Below, piece after piece: positions 1 through 5,259 of a stretch of DNA of 5,259 nt (position 1 is the first letter of the stretch; each line of letters begins with the position of its first letter). The stretch is from Wenzhouxiangella sp. (GTDB taxonomy: Bacteria > Pseudomonadota > Gammaproteobacteria > Xanthomonadales > Wenzhouxiangellaceae). A program made the position numbers and the translations under genes. The notes under the pieces are model-generated. The model was not told the origin of the DNA, did no database searches, and saw nothing but the letters and a program-made list of their open reading frames with translations. The stretch is from assembly GCA_007121485.1 (NCBI GenBank), contig SKKM01000184.1, forward strand, positions 1-5,259, read 5' to 3'.

Positions 1-158
1 TCGCGGTAGCCCGGCATGGGCATGGTGCGAAACCGGTCCGGCCCGATAACCAGCACTTCGTGGCCCATCAGGCTCAGTTGCTCGCTGGTGTTCTCCAGCG
101 TCCGCACCACGCCGTTGACCTGGGGCTGCCAGGCATCACTGATCAGCAGGATTTTCAT
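1..158 (-). CDS. Glycosyltransferase family 4, N-terminal fragment (cut by window edge)
   Basis: Only the first 52 residues are visible. They begin MKILLISDAWQPQVNGVVRT and continue with a VLVIGPDRFRTMP segment. A short hydrophobic beta strand, a DAWxPQVNGVVRT loop and a GHEV-then-strand pattern mark the N-terminal Rossmann domain of GT4 (GT-B fold) enzymes. These are typical of mannosyltransferases of the MgtA/PimB type, which move a sugar from a nucleotide donor onto a lipid or glycan at the inner membrane. The acceptor cannot be told from this fragment. The start at 158 matches the usual family start. An in-frame ATG at 194 would add 12 residues (MALSSPASNLPP) that look unlike the family; neither start has a clear Shine-Dalgarno sequence. 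The gene is divergent from the PAP2 phosphatase gene, which fits a shared role in envelope lipid or glycan work (inference). The catalytic C-terminal domain is outside the window. Confidence 0.85.
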   Translation of the reverse strand, partial: MKILLISDAWQPQVNGVVRTLENTSEQLSLMGHEVLVIGPDRFRTMPMPGYR

Positions 159-194
159 TGGCGGCAGATTGCTGGCCGGCGATGACAGCGCCAT

Positions 195-317
195 GACCGC
201 AAGATCAAGATTGGGTGACCGATCGCGCCGTCCCGTCACCAAAGTTTTACCGCGCTGCCATGGATTCGTCGCCTTGACCACCTACCGTTCGCTGCATACC
301 CGCCGGGATGAAGCCGC
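195..317. promoter_or_regulatory. Divergent intergenic region between glycosyltransferase and PAP2 genes, with candidate operator
   Basis: This short gap must hold the promoters for both divergent genes. It contains an inverted repeat with perfect 6-bp arms, GGTGAC at 214-219 and GTCACC at 235-240. The arms extend to 8 bp (TTGGTGAC-like) if one bulged G is allowed on the left. A TTGACC at 274-279 resembles a -35 box for the plus-strand gene, but the hexamer 17 bp downstream (TACCCG) is a poor -10, so the promoter call is weak. No gene is seen here. Confidence 0.3.
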
Positions 318-869
318 ATGCGCACGACCGCCCGAGCTTTTGCCGCCATCGATGGACTCGAATACCGGCTGTGCCGCTGGATTCACCGCGCCGGGCACTA
401 CCGGCCGCTGCGCGCGCTGTTCGCCGGCGTCAGCCGCCTGGGCGACGGCATGGTCTGGTACGCGATGCTGCTGGTCCTGCCGCTGGCCGCCGGCAAGGCC
501 GGCCTGGTCGCCGCCCTGTCGATGGCCGTCGGCGCGCTGTTCGGACTGCTGATCTACAAGGGGCTGAAATCCGTGCTGGTGCGCGAGCGGCCGTTCATCT
601 CGCATCCGGACATCGACTGCCTGACCGCGCCGCTGGACCGCTACAGCTTTCCCTCAGGCCATACCCTGCACGCCGTGTTCTTCGCCGTCGTCGCCTCGGC
701 CTGGTTCCCGCTGCTGGGCCCGGCGCTGTTCGGATTCGCGGGCCTGGTCGCCTTGTCGCGGCCGGTGCTGGGGCTGCATTACCCGACCGACGTGGTGGTC
801 GGCGGCCTGATCGGCTGGGCGCTCGCCCTGCTGGTGCTGCACCAGGTGCCGCCCGGCACGATGGTCTAG
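318..869 (+). CDS. PAP2-family membrane phosphatase
   Basis: This 183-residue protein has all three signature motifs of the PAP2 acid phosphatase superfamily. They are KX6RP (K84, R91-P92), PSGH (112-115, with the proton-donor His115) and SRX5HX3D (S147-R148, nucleophile His154, Asp158). Hydrophobic stretches at about 45-58, 62-80, 117-133, 134-148 and 158-176 fit a multi-helix inner-membrane enzyme with the active site at the periplasmic face. Family members dephosphorylate lipid phosphates such as undecaprenyl pyrophosphate, phosphatidylglycerophosphate or lipid A; the motifs do not choose among them. The ATG at 318 is preceded by a weak GGGA at 305-308, 9 nt away. Another frame starting at 308 also reads through but lacks the motifs. 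The gene is divergent from a GT4 glycosyltransferase and convergent with the UbiB-like kinase. Length is normal for small bacterial PAP2 proteins and nothing is truncated. Confidence 0.93.
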   Translation: MRTTARAFAAIDGLEYRLCRWIHRAGHYRPLRALFAGVSRLGDGMVWYAMLLVLPLAAGKAGLVAALSMAVGALFGLLIYKGLKSVLVRERPFISHPDIDCLTAPLDRYSFPSGHTLHAVFFAVVASAWFPLLGPALFGFAGLVALSRPVLGLHYPTDVVVGGLIGWALALLVLHQVPPGTMV

Positions 870-879
870 TCGCAGTCGC

Positions 880-903
880 CCGCGATTGCCTGGCCCATCG
901 CGG
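880..903. terminator. Hairpin in the convergent PAP2/kinase gap, possible bidirectional terminator
   Basis: Perfect 7-bp arms CCGCGAT (880-886) and ATCGCGG (897-903) flank a 10-nt loop. The hairpin lies entirely within the 37-bp gap between the stop codons of the two convergent genes (869 and 907). That position suits a bidirectional transcription stop. There is no T-run on either side, so it is not a classical intrinsic terminator; it could instead protect transcript ends or be a chance repeat in GC-rich DNA. Confidence 0.4.
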
Positions 904-906
904 CCC

Positions 907-2271
907 TCAGGCCAACAAGACCTCCAGCGCCCGCCGGCCGGCTGCCGGCAGCCGTCGCCGCAGGCGATCCCGGCCCATCAGCTGGGCGGCAATCAGGCGA
1001 GTGGCGAAGGGCCGGGCCGACTCCATCAGGTCCAGGTCCGGGTAGATCGCGTGCGAAACCCCTTCGACCGTGACCAGGGCCTTGACCAGCAGGCCGTAGC
1101 CGGCCGGGATGGTGATGCGCTGGTCGGCCAGCATGGACAGGAAGCCCAGGGCAAAGCTGCGCACGTCTGCGCGCGGCGGGTCGAGCAGGTGTCGTTTGAC
1201 CAGCCCTGCCATTTCCCGGCGCACAGTGTCCTCCCGTTCCGCCGTCACCTCCAGGCCCAGCTCGCGCGAGTAGCGCAGTGCCCGATCGGCGTCGCCGTAG
1301 ACCAGTCCGATGAGCACCTGGGCGATGGCCTCGCGCTGGGCTGAACTGGTCCGGCCGACAATGCCGAAGTCCAGGAAACAGAGCTGTCCTTGCGGAGTGA
1401 CAAACAGGTTGGCCGGGTGCAGGTCGGCGTGGAAATAGCCCAGCACCAGCACCTGGCGCATGAACACCTCCGCGCCGTGCGCGGCCAGCGTGCGCGCGTC
1501 GATGCCGGCGCGCTCGGCCTCGCCGATCTCGCTCAGGCGCCAGCCCTCGACGTACTCGCTGACCAGCACGCGCCGGGTGGTGTGGCGCCAGACCACGCGC
1601 GGCACGATGACGAATCGATCATCGGCAAAGTCCTGGCCGAAGCGGTCGGCGATGCGGCCCTCGTTGCGCAGATCCAGTTCGCGGCCCAGCATCCCGCTGA
1701 ACTCGTCCATCAGCGCGGCAGGCCGCCAGCGAGCCAGCCTGCGCCAGCGGTTCAGCCGCTCAGCCCAGCGTCTCGCGACGGCCAGGTCGGCGGCAATCAG
1801 CGCCTCGATGCCGGGGCGCAGGACCTTGATCGCGACCGGCGTGCCGGCAGCCAGCTCGGGGCCGATAACCGGCCGATAGGCGCGCCGAAGCTTGGCCCGG
1901 TGGACCTGGGCGACCGAGCCGGCGGCGATGGCTTCGTCCTCGAAGTCGGCGAACAAGGCATCGGGGTCGGCTCCCAGCTCGCGCCGGATTTCGGCCCGAA
2001 TCGAATCGGCTGACACGGCGGCGACCCGGTCCTGCAGCTGTTCCAATTCGAACACGGTTTCCGGCGCGAACACGTCGGGCCGCACCGAGGCCAGCTGGCC
2101 GAGCTTGATGAAGGCCGGCCCCAGGCGCTCGCAGGACAGGCGCGCCTCACGGGCGATCAGCGCGCGCCGACGGTGGCCGCGCATCAGGCCGAAGCGGGTC
2201 TGCCAGGAGATTTTCAGCGCGCTCTTGAGCGCGGCCAGCAGCAGCTGCCGGCCTCGGCTGCCTTCAGTCAC
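907..2271 (-). CDS. ABC1/UbiB (AarF)-family atypical kinase
   Basis: This 454-residue protein has the full ABC1/UbiB signature. It includes the KxGQ motif (K56-L-G-Q59, then SVRPDVF), an Ala-rich nucleotide loop (AIAAGSVAQVHRA, 114-126), the VAIK lysine (K149) and an ELD motif at 198-200 followed by E204. The HADLHPAN catalytic loop (281-288; D283, N288) and the DFG (301-303) follow. Family members are protein-kinase-like ATPases; UbiB in bacteria and COQ8 in mitochondria support ubiquinone biosynthesis. The substrate here is unknown. At 454 residues it is shorter than E. coli UbiB (about 546) and lacks that protein's hydrophobic C-terminal tail, ending instead in a basic RRR-rich segment, so it may be a peripheral AarF-like paralogue. 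I chose the GTG at 2271 because it overlaps the upstream stop by 8 nt. The upstream in-frame ATG at 2397 would add 42 residues that merely shadow the coiled-coil gene. No clear Shine-Dalgarno is present, suggesting translational coupling. Confidence 0.92.
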   Translation of the reverse strand: MTEGSRGRQLLLAALKSALKISWQTRFGLMRGHRRRALIAREARLSCERLGPAFIKLGQLASVRPDVFAPETVFELEQLQDRVAAVSADSIRAEIRRELGADPDALFADFEDEAIAAGSVAQVHRAKLRRAYRPVIGPELAAGTPVAIKVLRPGIEALIAADLAVARRWAERLNRWRRLARWRPAALMDEFSGMLGRELDLRNEGRIADRFGQDFADDRFVIVPRVVWRHTTRRVLVSEYVEGWRLSEIGEAERAGIDARTLAAHGAEVFMRQVLVLGYFHADLHPANLFVTPQGQLCFLDFGIVGRTSSAQREAIAQVLIGLVYGDADRALRYSRELGLEVTAEREDTVRREMAGLVKRHLLDPPRADVRSFALGFLSMLADQRITIPAGYGLLVKALVTVEGVSHAIYPDLDLMESARPFATRLIAAQLMGRDRLRRRLPAAGRRALEVLLA

Positions 2272-2605
2272 CGCGGCGGGCAGCCAGGCCGTCGACCGTG
2301 GCCTGCAGGGATTCCATGCAGCCGCGCAGTTCGCGGATTTCGAAGGCCAGCGCGTCGAGTCGCTCGGCCAGATCGCCGGATGACGCGGCCGCTGCATCGC
2401 CCCCGTCTTCGGCCAAGCGTGCCTTGAGCTTTTCCTTCTCCTCGTCGACCAGCGCCGCCAGGCCGTGGACGAAGGCGTCCGGCCCCTCGCTCATGCTGCC
2501 GGGCTGCTGCTTTTGGCCCTGCGCCACGGCCGCCTTCCAGCCCTCGTCGGCGCTCTCGTGAAACAGCGCCCAGGCGGCCAGCAGTTTGATGAAGTCCTGG
2601 TTCAC
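2264..2605 (-). CDS. Small coiled-coil protein of unknown function, coupled to the UbiB-like kinase
   Basis: I do not recognise this 113-residue acidic protein. The N-terminal part (about 1-30) is amphipathic and aromatic-containing (MNQDFIKLLAAWALFHESAD). A short Gln/Gly/Ser linker, a charged helix (54-66, DEEKEKLKARLAE) and an Ala/Ser/Gly-rich hinge (68-77) follow. Residues 79-107 form a regular coiled coil: L79, L83, L86, I90, L93, M97, L100, V104 and L107 are spaced 4-3-4-3 without a break. There is no signal peptide or membrane segment, so it is probably cytoplasmic and oligomeric. The GTG start at 2605 has a strong Shine-Dalgarno, GGGAG at 2615-2611, 5 nt away. The stop overlaps the kinase GTG, implying tight co-expression. 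The overall plan recalls phasin-like or UbiK-like accessory coils, but I see no sequence match and assign no function. The reading frame is real by Shine-Dalgarno, heptads and operon fit. Confidence 0.75.
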   Translation of the reverse strand: MNQDFIKLLAAWALFHESADEGWKAAVAQGQKQQPGSMSEGPDAFVHGLAALVDEEKEKLKARLAEDGGDAAAASSGDLAERLDALAFEIRELRGCMESLQATVDGLAARRGD

Positions 2606-2649
2606 GGCCTCTCCCCGCTTTCCGATGTCCCGCAGTATATCCAGAGGCT
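2606..2649 (-). promoter_or_regulatory. Gap between hutG and coiled-coil gene, with a candidate internal promoter
   Basis: On the minus strand a TATACT hexamer (2639-2634) matches the -10 consensus at five of six positions and lies about 28 nt upstream of the GTG start. The region 17 bp upstream is GC-only and shows no -35 box, so this is a weak call. The end of hutG also carries GCCTCT, complementary to AGAGGC inside the Shine-Dalgarno region (plus-strand arms 2643-2648 and 2607-2612), which could partly mask the start in a read-through transcript. Confidence 0.3.
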
Positions 2650-3588
2650 TCAGCCGCGCGCCTGCTCGATCTCCCAGACCAGTCGGGCAGCGGTGCGGGC
2701 GGTGCGGCCGTCCAGGTCGTGGGCCGGGTTGAGTTCGGCGATGTCGGCCAGCAGCCAGCGACAGCCGGAGTCCCGGCAGATGCGGGCGGCGGCGTGCAGG
2801 CAGTCGATCACGAAGGCGGGAGAAATACCCAGCGCGGCCGGGGCGCTGACGCCGGGCGCGACGGCGGCCGGCAGCACGTCGAGGCAGACGGTGACGTACA
2901 GGGCATCGACGCGCTCGACCAGGCGGGTGATCAGGCTTTCCGCGGCAGGCAGGTCGCAGTCCCGATCGCGCAGGAATTCCACGCTCAGCTCGGCCGCGGT
3001 GGCAAACAGCGCGCGCGTGTTGGCCGCTTCGCTGATGCCGATGCAGGCGTAGTCAAAGGGTAGATCATGCTCGCGGCACCATTCGGCGGCCTGGAAGAAC
3101 GGGGTGCCGGAACTGGCGTGCGGCGATGGTCGGCGCAGGTCGAAATGGGCGTCGAAGTTGAGTATCCCCAAACGCCTGCCCGGATCGGACAGAGCCAGGT
3201 ATCGCCGCGCGGCCTGGAAGCTGGCCCAGCCGATCTCATGGCCACCGCCCAGGCCGATCAGGAAGTGACCCTGGGCCAGGATTTTGGACCCCGCCTCGGC
3301 ATAGCCCGACTGCGCGGCGGCCAGATCGGTATCGGCGCGCAGATCGCCGGCGTCATACAGCGGCCGCTCGCCGTGCGCGGGCAAATTGGCCAGGGCGCGG
3401 CGCAGCGCTGCGGGGCCGTCTGCGGCACCCACCCGGCCCTGGTTCAGCGCCACGCCCCGGTCGGATGCAAGGCCGAGCAGACAGGTGCCCGGCGGGCCCT
3501 GATCGAATGGCCGAACCACTTGGTGCCAGCGCCGCCCGGCCGCGCCATCTTCGGCGTCGACCCGGCCTTGCCAGATGTCTGGGTTCAT
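2650..3588 (-). CDS. hutG: Formimidoylglutamase (arginase superfamily)
   Basis: This enzyme hydrolyses N-formimino-L-glutamate to L-glutamate and formamide, the last step of the short histidine-degradation route, in the cytoplasm. The 312-residue length matches HutG of the arginase fold (about 310). Visible motifs are the N-terminal GRVGAADGPAALRRAL, GGGHE (114-118, ligand H117), FDAHFDLR (D146, H148, D150), SSGTPFF (159-165) and LDVLPAAVAPGVSAPAALG (236-254). ADIAELNP follows, with E285. The first Asp of the superfamily SxDxD metal motif is Cys here (C235, next to D237; see finding). I chose the ATG at 3588, giving MNPDIWQGR as in relatives; an ATG at 3600 would add MREA, and an upstream extension to 3672 crosses the intergenic repeat. 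The gene is divergent from hutI and 44 bp upstream of the coiled-coil/UbiB-like pair. Confidence 0.94.
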   Translation of the reverse strand: MNPDIWQGRVDAEDGAAGRRWHQVVRPFDQGPPGTCLLGLASDRGVALNQGRVGAADGPAALRRALANLPAHGERPLYDAGDLRADTDLAAAQSGYAEAGSKILAQGHFLIGLGGGHEIGWASFQAARRYLALSDPGRRLGILNFDAHFDLRRPSPHASSGTPFFQAAEWCREHDLPFDYACIGISEAANTRALFATAAELSVEFLRDRDCDLPAAESLITRLVERVDALYVTVCLDVLPAAVAPGVSAPAALGISPAFVIDCLHAAARICRDSGCRWLLADIAELNPAHDLDGRTARTAARLVWEIEQARG

Positions 3589-3644
3589 CGCTTCCCGCAT
3601 GCGCGCCCGGCTGTTGCCCGAACTGTTGGAGCCTCTGGTACGCG

Positions 3645-3673
3645 AGTGTACCCCGCCAATGACGGGGTACACT
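3645..3673. promoter_or_regulatory. Perfect 11-bp inverted repeat, probable operator for divergent hut genes
   Basis: Arms AGTGTACCCCG (3645-3655) and CGGGGTACACT (3663-3673) are exact reverse complements with a 7-nt spacer. The repeat sits 57 bp before the hutG start and 84 bp before the hutI start. It is not followed by a T-run and points toward gene starts on both sides, so an operator is likelier than a terminator. The outer hexamer of each arm reads TACACT outward, so a bound protein would cover possible -10 boxes in both directions. It does not have the compact TGTA-N2-TACA form known for pseudomonad HutC sites, so the regulator is unknown. Confidence 0.55.
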
Positions 3674-3686
3674 GGATCGAGTCAGG

Positions 3687-3707
3687 GCCGCTGTCGCTTG
3701 CAGCGGC
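3687..3707 (+). promoter_or_regulatory. Hairpin in the hutI leader
   Basis: Arms GCCGCTG (3687-3693) and CAGCGGC (3701-3707) pair perfectly around a 7-nt loop. It lies 49 nt upstream of the hutI start, downstream of the probable operator, and so may be in the 5' leader RNA. It could be a leader structure or a second protein site; no T-run follows. Confidence 0.35.
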
Positions 3708-3715
3708 GTCACGTT

Positions 3716-3748
3716 CCGCCCTTCTTCGCGGATTCGGGCGGCAAGGAG
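3716..3748 (+). promoter_or_regulatory. hutI Shine-Dalgarno preceded by a short hairpin
   Basis: AAGGAG at 3743-3748, 8 nt before the ATG at 3757, is a strong Shine-Dalgarno and fixes the hutI start. One base upstream ends a 6-bp stem, CCGCCC (3716-3721) with GGGCGG (3736-3741), around a 14-nt loop. The stem does not cover the Shine-Dalgarno itself, so any effect on ribosome entry would be indirect. Confidence 0.5.
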
Positions 3749-3756
3749 CCGAAGCC

Positions 3757-4995
3757 ATGGGCGCCAGTCCTACGCGCCAACTCTGGGATCGCGTCACCGT
3801 CTTCGACGGCAGCCGTACATGGCCGCAGCCCATGGCGGTGATCGTTTCCGACGAGCGCATCGAGCGGCTGATCCCGGCGTCTGAACTCAGCGCGGATCAA
3901 CGTGCCGGCTGCGAGCTCATGGCCAGCGGCGGCGTGATCACGCCCGGGCTGATCGACTGCCACACCCACCTGGTCTTCGCCGGCCATCGCGCGGCCGAGT
4001 TCGAGCAGCGCCTGGAGGGCGCGAGCTATGCCGACATTGCCGCGGCCGGCGGCGGCATCCTGAGCACCGTGCGCGCGGTGCGCGCGGCCAGTGAGGATGA
4101 GCTGCTCGACCAGACCCGGCCGAGGCTGCAAGCGCTGATGGCTGACGGCGTCACCACCGTCGAGATCAAGTCCGGCTACGGCTTGAGCCTGGAAGACGAG
4201 CTGAAGATGCTGCGCGCCGCCTGCCGCTTGGGTCGGGAGTTGCCGGTGCGCGTGCTGACCACCTTTCTCGGCGCCCACGCCCTGCCGCCGGAATTCTCCG
4301 GACGGCCGGATGCCTACATCGACGAGATCTGCGAGCGCATGCTGCCCGCGGTCGCCGAGGCCGGTCTGGCCGACGCGGTCGACGTGTTCTGCGAGCACAT
4401 CGCGTTCAGCCCGGCCCAGTGCGAGCGCGTGTTCCAGGCCGCGACCCGGCTCGGTCTGCCGGTCAAGATCCACGCCGAGCAGTTGTCCAACCAGCACGGC
4501 ACGGCCCTGGCCGCCCGCTTCAGTGCCCTGTCGGCCGATCACCTGGAGTGGCTGGATGAAGCAGGCGTTGCCGCCATGGCCGAATCCGGCATGGTCGCCA
4601 CCCTGCTGCCTGGTGCGTTCCTGACCCTGAAGGAAACCCGCCTGCCGCCGATTCCGGCCCTGCGCGAGGCCGGCGTGCCGATGGCGGTGGCGACCGACGG
4701 CAATCCCGGCTCCTCACCGATGTTCCAGCTGACCCTCATGCTCAACCTGGCCTGCACCCTGTTCGGCGTGACCCCGACCGAGGCCGTGCAGGGCGTGACG
4801 CGCCACGCCGCCCGGGCACTCGGGCTGCAGGGCCAGCTGGGCGAACTGGCCGCGGGCAAGATGGCCGATTTCTGCCTGTGGCGCATCGACGATCCGGTCG
4901 AGCTGGCCTATGCCGTCCAGCCCGGCCGCCTGCAGCAGCGGGTGTTCGCGGGTGAAATCACGCACGGCGCCCCAGATTCCGGAGTGACACCATGA
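3757..4995 (+). CDS. hutI: Imidazolonepropionase
   Basis: HutI hydrolyses 4-imidazolone-5-propionate to N-formimino-L-glutamate, the third step of histidine degradation, in the cytoplasm. The 412-residue length is normal. It is an amidohydrolase-superfamily TIM barrel with one metal. Visible ligands and motifs are DCHTHLVFAGHRAAEF (H69, H71, R78), EIKSGYGL (136-143), TTFLGAHALPPEF (168-180, H174), KIHAEQLSNQHG (H239, E241), SADHLEW (H262) and ATDGNPGSSP (D314). The C-terminal MADFCLW segment (369-375) is the usual end of the beta-sandwich domain. The start is set by AAGGAG 8 nt upstream; the frame stays open far upstream only as an antisense shadow of hutG. The stop overlaps the hutU start as ATGA, so the two are translationally coupled. 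The product feeds HutG, encoded divergently. No missing catalytic residue is seen. Confidence 0.97.
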   Translation: MGASPTRQLWDRVTVFDGSRTWPQPMAVIVSDERIERLIPASELSADQRAGCELMASGGVITPGLIDCHTHLVFAGHRAAEFEQRLEGASYADIAAAGGGILSTVRAVRAASEDELLDQTRPRLQALMADGVTTVEIKSGYGLSLEDELKMLRAACRLGRELPVRVLTTFLGAHALPPEFSGRPDAYIDEICERMLPAVAEAGLADAVDVFCEHIAFSPAQCERVFQAATRLGLPVKIHAEQLSNQHGTALAARFSALSADHLEWLDEAGVAAMAESGMVATLLPGAFLTLKETRLPPIPALREAGVPMAVATDGNPGSSPMFQLTLMLNLACTLFGVTPTEAVQGVTRHAARALGLQGQLGELAAGKMADFCLWRIDDPVELAYAVQPGRLQQRVFAGEITHGAPDSGVTP

Positions 4996-5259
4996 CCCAG
5001 AACCCCGATCCCCGTCACGCCCCCGGCCGCGAGATTCGTCCGCCGACCGGCACCCAGTTGAATACCCGCAGCTGGCTGACCGAGGCCGCCCTGCGCATGC
5101 TGATGAACAACCTGCACCCGGATGTGGCCGAGGACCCGGAGCGCCTGGTGGTCTACGGCGGCATCGGCCGGGCGGCGCGCGACTGGGCCTGCTTCGACAC
5201 CATCGTCGAGGTGCTCAAACGTCTCAAGGACGACGAGACCCTGCTGGTGCAAAGCGGCA
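4992..5259 (+). CDS. hutU: Urocanate hydratase, N-terminal fragment (runs off right edge)
   Basis: The first 89 residues are present. They match the conserved urocanase N-terminus: a PTGTQLNTRSWLTEAALRML block (18-37), MNNLHPDVAEDPERLVVYGG (38-57) and IGRAARDW (58-65). The window ends at DDETLLVQSG (80-89), the beginning of the QSGKPVG NAD-site region. Urocanase uses tightly bound NAD+ to hydrate urocanate to imidazolonepropionate, the substrate of HutI, just upstream. The ATG at 4992 overlaps the hutI stop (ATGA), and GGAG at 4981-4984 lies 7 nt before it. Full-length family members are about 550-560 residues, so most of the gene is outside the window. No frameshift or odd residue is seen in the visible part. 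Confidence 0.96.
   Translation, partial: MTQNPDPRHAPGREIRPPTGTQLNTRSWLTEAALRMLMNNLHPDVAEDPERLVVYGGIGRAARDWACFDTIVEVLKRLKDDETLLVQSG

Larger units (their letters stand above)
3589..3756. promoter_or_regulatory. Divergent hutG/hutI control region
   Basis: The only non-coding segment between the two divergent hut genes must contain both promoters. It holds a perfect 11-bp inverted repeat and two further hairpins (separate entries). GGTAC/GTACC words recur at 3637-3641, 3648-3652 and 3666-3670, and CTGTTG is directly repeated at 3611 and 3623. No good -35/-10 pair is visible on either strand; the symmetric TACACT hexamers within the repeat are the best -10 candidates, one on each strand. Confidence 0.6.

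Noticed and set aside
16..552. 178-residue plus-strand frame crossing the glycosyltransferase/PAP2 region
   Set aside because: It spans an antisense gene, the intergenic gap and a different frame of the PAP2 gene, with no motif of its own.
308..1045. 245-residue plus-strand frame overlapping the PAP2 gene
   Set aside because: It is the wrong frame of the PAP2 gene, Arg/Pro/Ala-rich, and runs into the antisense kinase gene; all PAP2 motifs are in the frame starting at 318.
1390..2013. 207-residue plus-strand frame opposite the kinase gene
   Set aside because: Composition is that of antisense translation, and the kinase motifs on the minus strand explain this DNA.
2272..2397. 42-residue N-terminal extension of the kinase from the ATG at 2397
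   Set aside because: The extra residues are Trp/Pro/Ser-rich, unlike ABC1 N-termini, and lie over the coiled-coil gene in another frame.
3645..3673. Palindrome as an intrinsic terminator
   Set aside because: It lies between divergent gene starts and has no T-run on either side.
3067..3756. Long open frame upstream of and in frame with hutI on the plus strand
   Set aside because: It lies antisense to hutG and its residues look like GC-rich antisense translation; the strong Shine-Dalgarno and family alignment put the hutI start at 3757.
4069..4087. Tandem GTGCGCGCG repeat
   Set aside because: Two copies inside hutI simply encode VRAVRA; codon bias explains it.
3709..4542. 277-residue minus-strand frame opposite hutI
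   Set aside because: It is rich in Gly, Gln, Arg and Ala with no domain, typical of an antisense shadow of a high-GC gene; hutI on the other strand has complete catalytic motifs.

Overview
The window is GC-rich, densely packed DNA with the histidine-utilisation (hut) genes of a Gram-negative proteobacterium. The strong GC bias at third codon positions, the arginase-type HutG, the glycosyltransferase/PAP2 pair and the UbiB-like kinase suggest a gammaproteobacterium, perhaps close to Xanthomonadales or Chromatiales. That placement is inference. I see no rRNA, tRNA, CRISPR array, insertion sequence or phage gene.

Layout: (1) 1-158, minus strand: the N-terminal end of a family 4 glycosyltransferase, cut by the window edge. 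(2) 318-869, plus strand: a complete PAP2-family membrane phosphatase, transcribed divergently from the glycosyltransferase. (3) 907-2605, minus strand: two overlapping genes, a small coiled-coil protein of unknown function (2605-2264) and an ABC1/UbiB-type atypical kinase (2271-907). The kinase converges on the PAP2 gene across a 37-bp gap that holds a hairpin. (4) 2650-3588, minus strand: hutG, formimidoylglutamase, 44 bp upstream of the coiled-coil gene. (5) 3589-3756: a divergent control region with a long perfect inverted repeat followed by two further hairpins on the hutI side. (6) 3757-4995, plus strand: hutI, imidazolonepropionase, overlapping by ATGA with (7) hutU, urocanate hydratase, which runs off the right edge.

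How they work together: HutU converts urocanate to imidazolonepropionate, HutI opens the ring to N-formimino-glutamate, and HutG hydrolyses that to glutamate and formamide. The window thus carries three of the four core enzymes; histidine ammonia-lyase (hutH) and a regulator are not in view and may lie beyond the right edge. The glycosyltransferase and PAP2 phosphatase look like an envelope-lipid or glycan pair. The coiled-coil/UbiB pair probably acts in isoprenoid-quinone or lipid metabolism, but its link to hutG may be only positional.

Most features are ordinary and well recognised. The points most worth checking are a Cys where the arginase superfamily normally has a metal-binding Asp in HutG, the coiled-coil protein coupled to the UbiB-like kinase, a Gly in the kinase's Ala-rich loop, and the three consecutive inverted repeats between hutG and hutI. 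I did not find a convincing undescribed multi-gene system.
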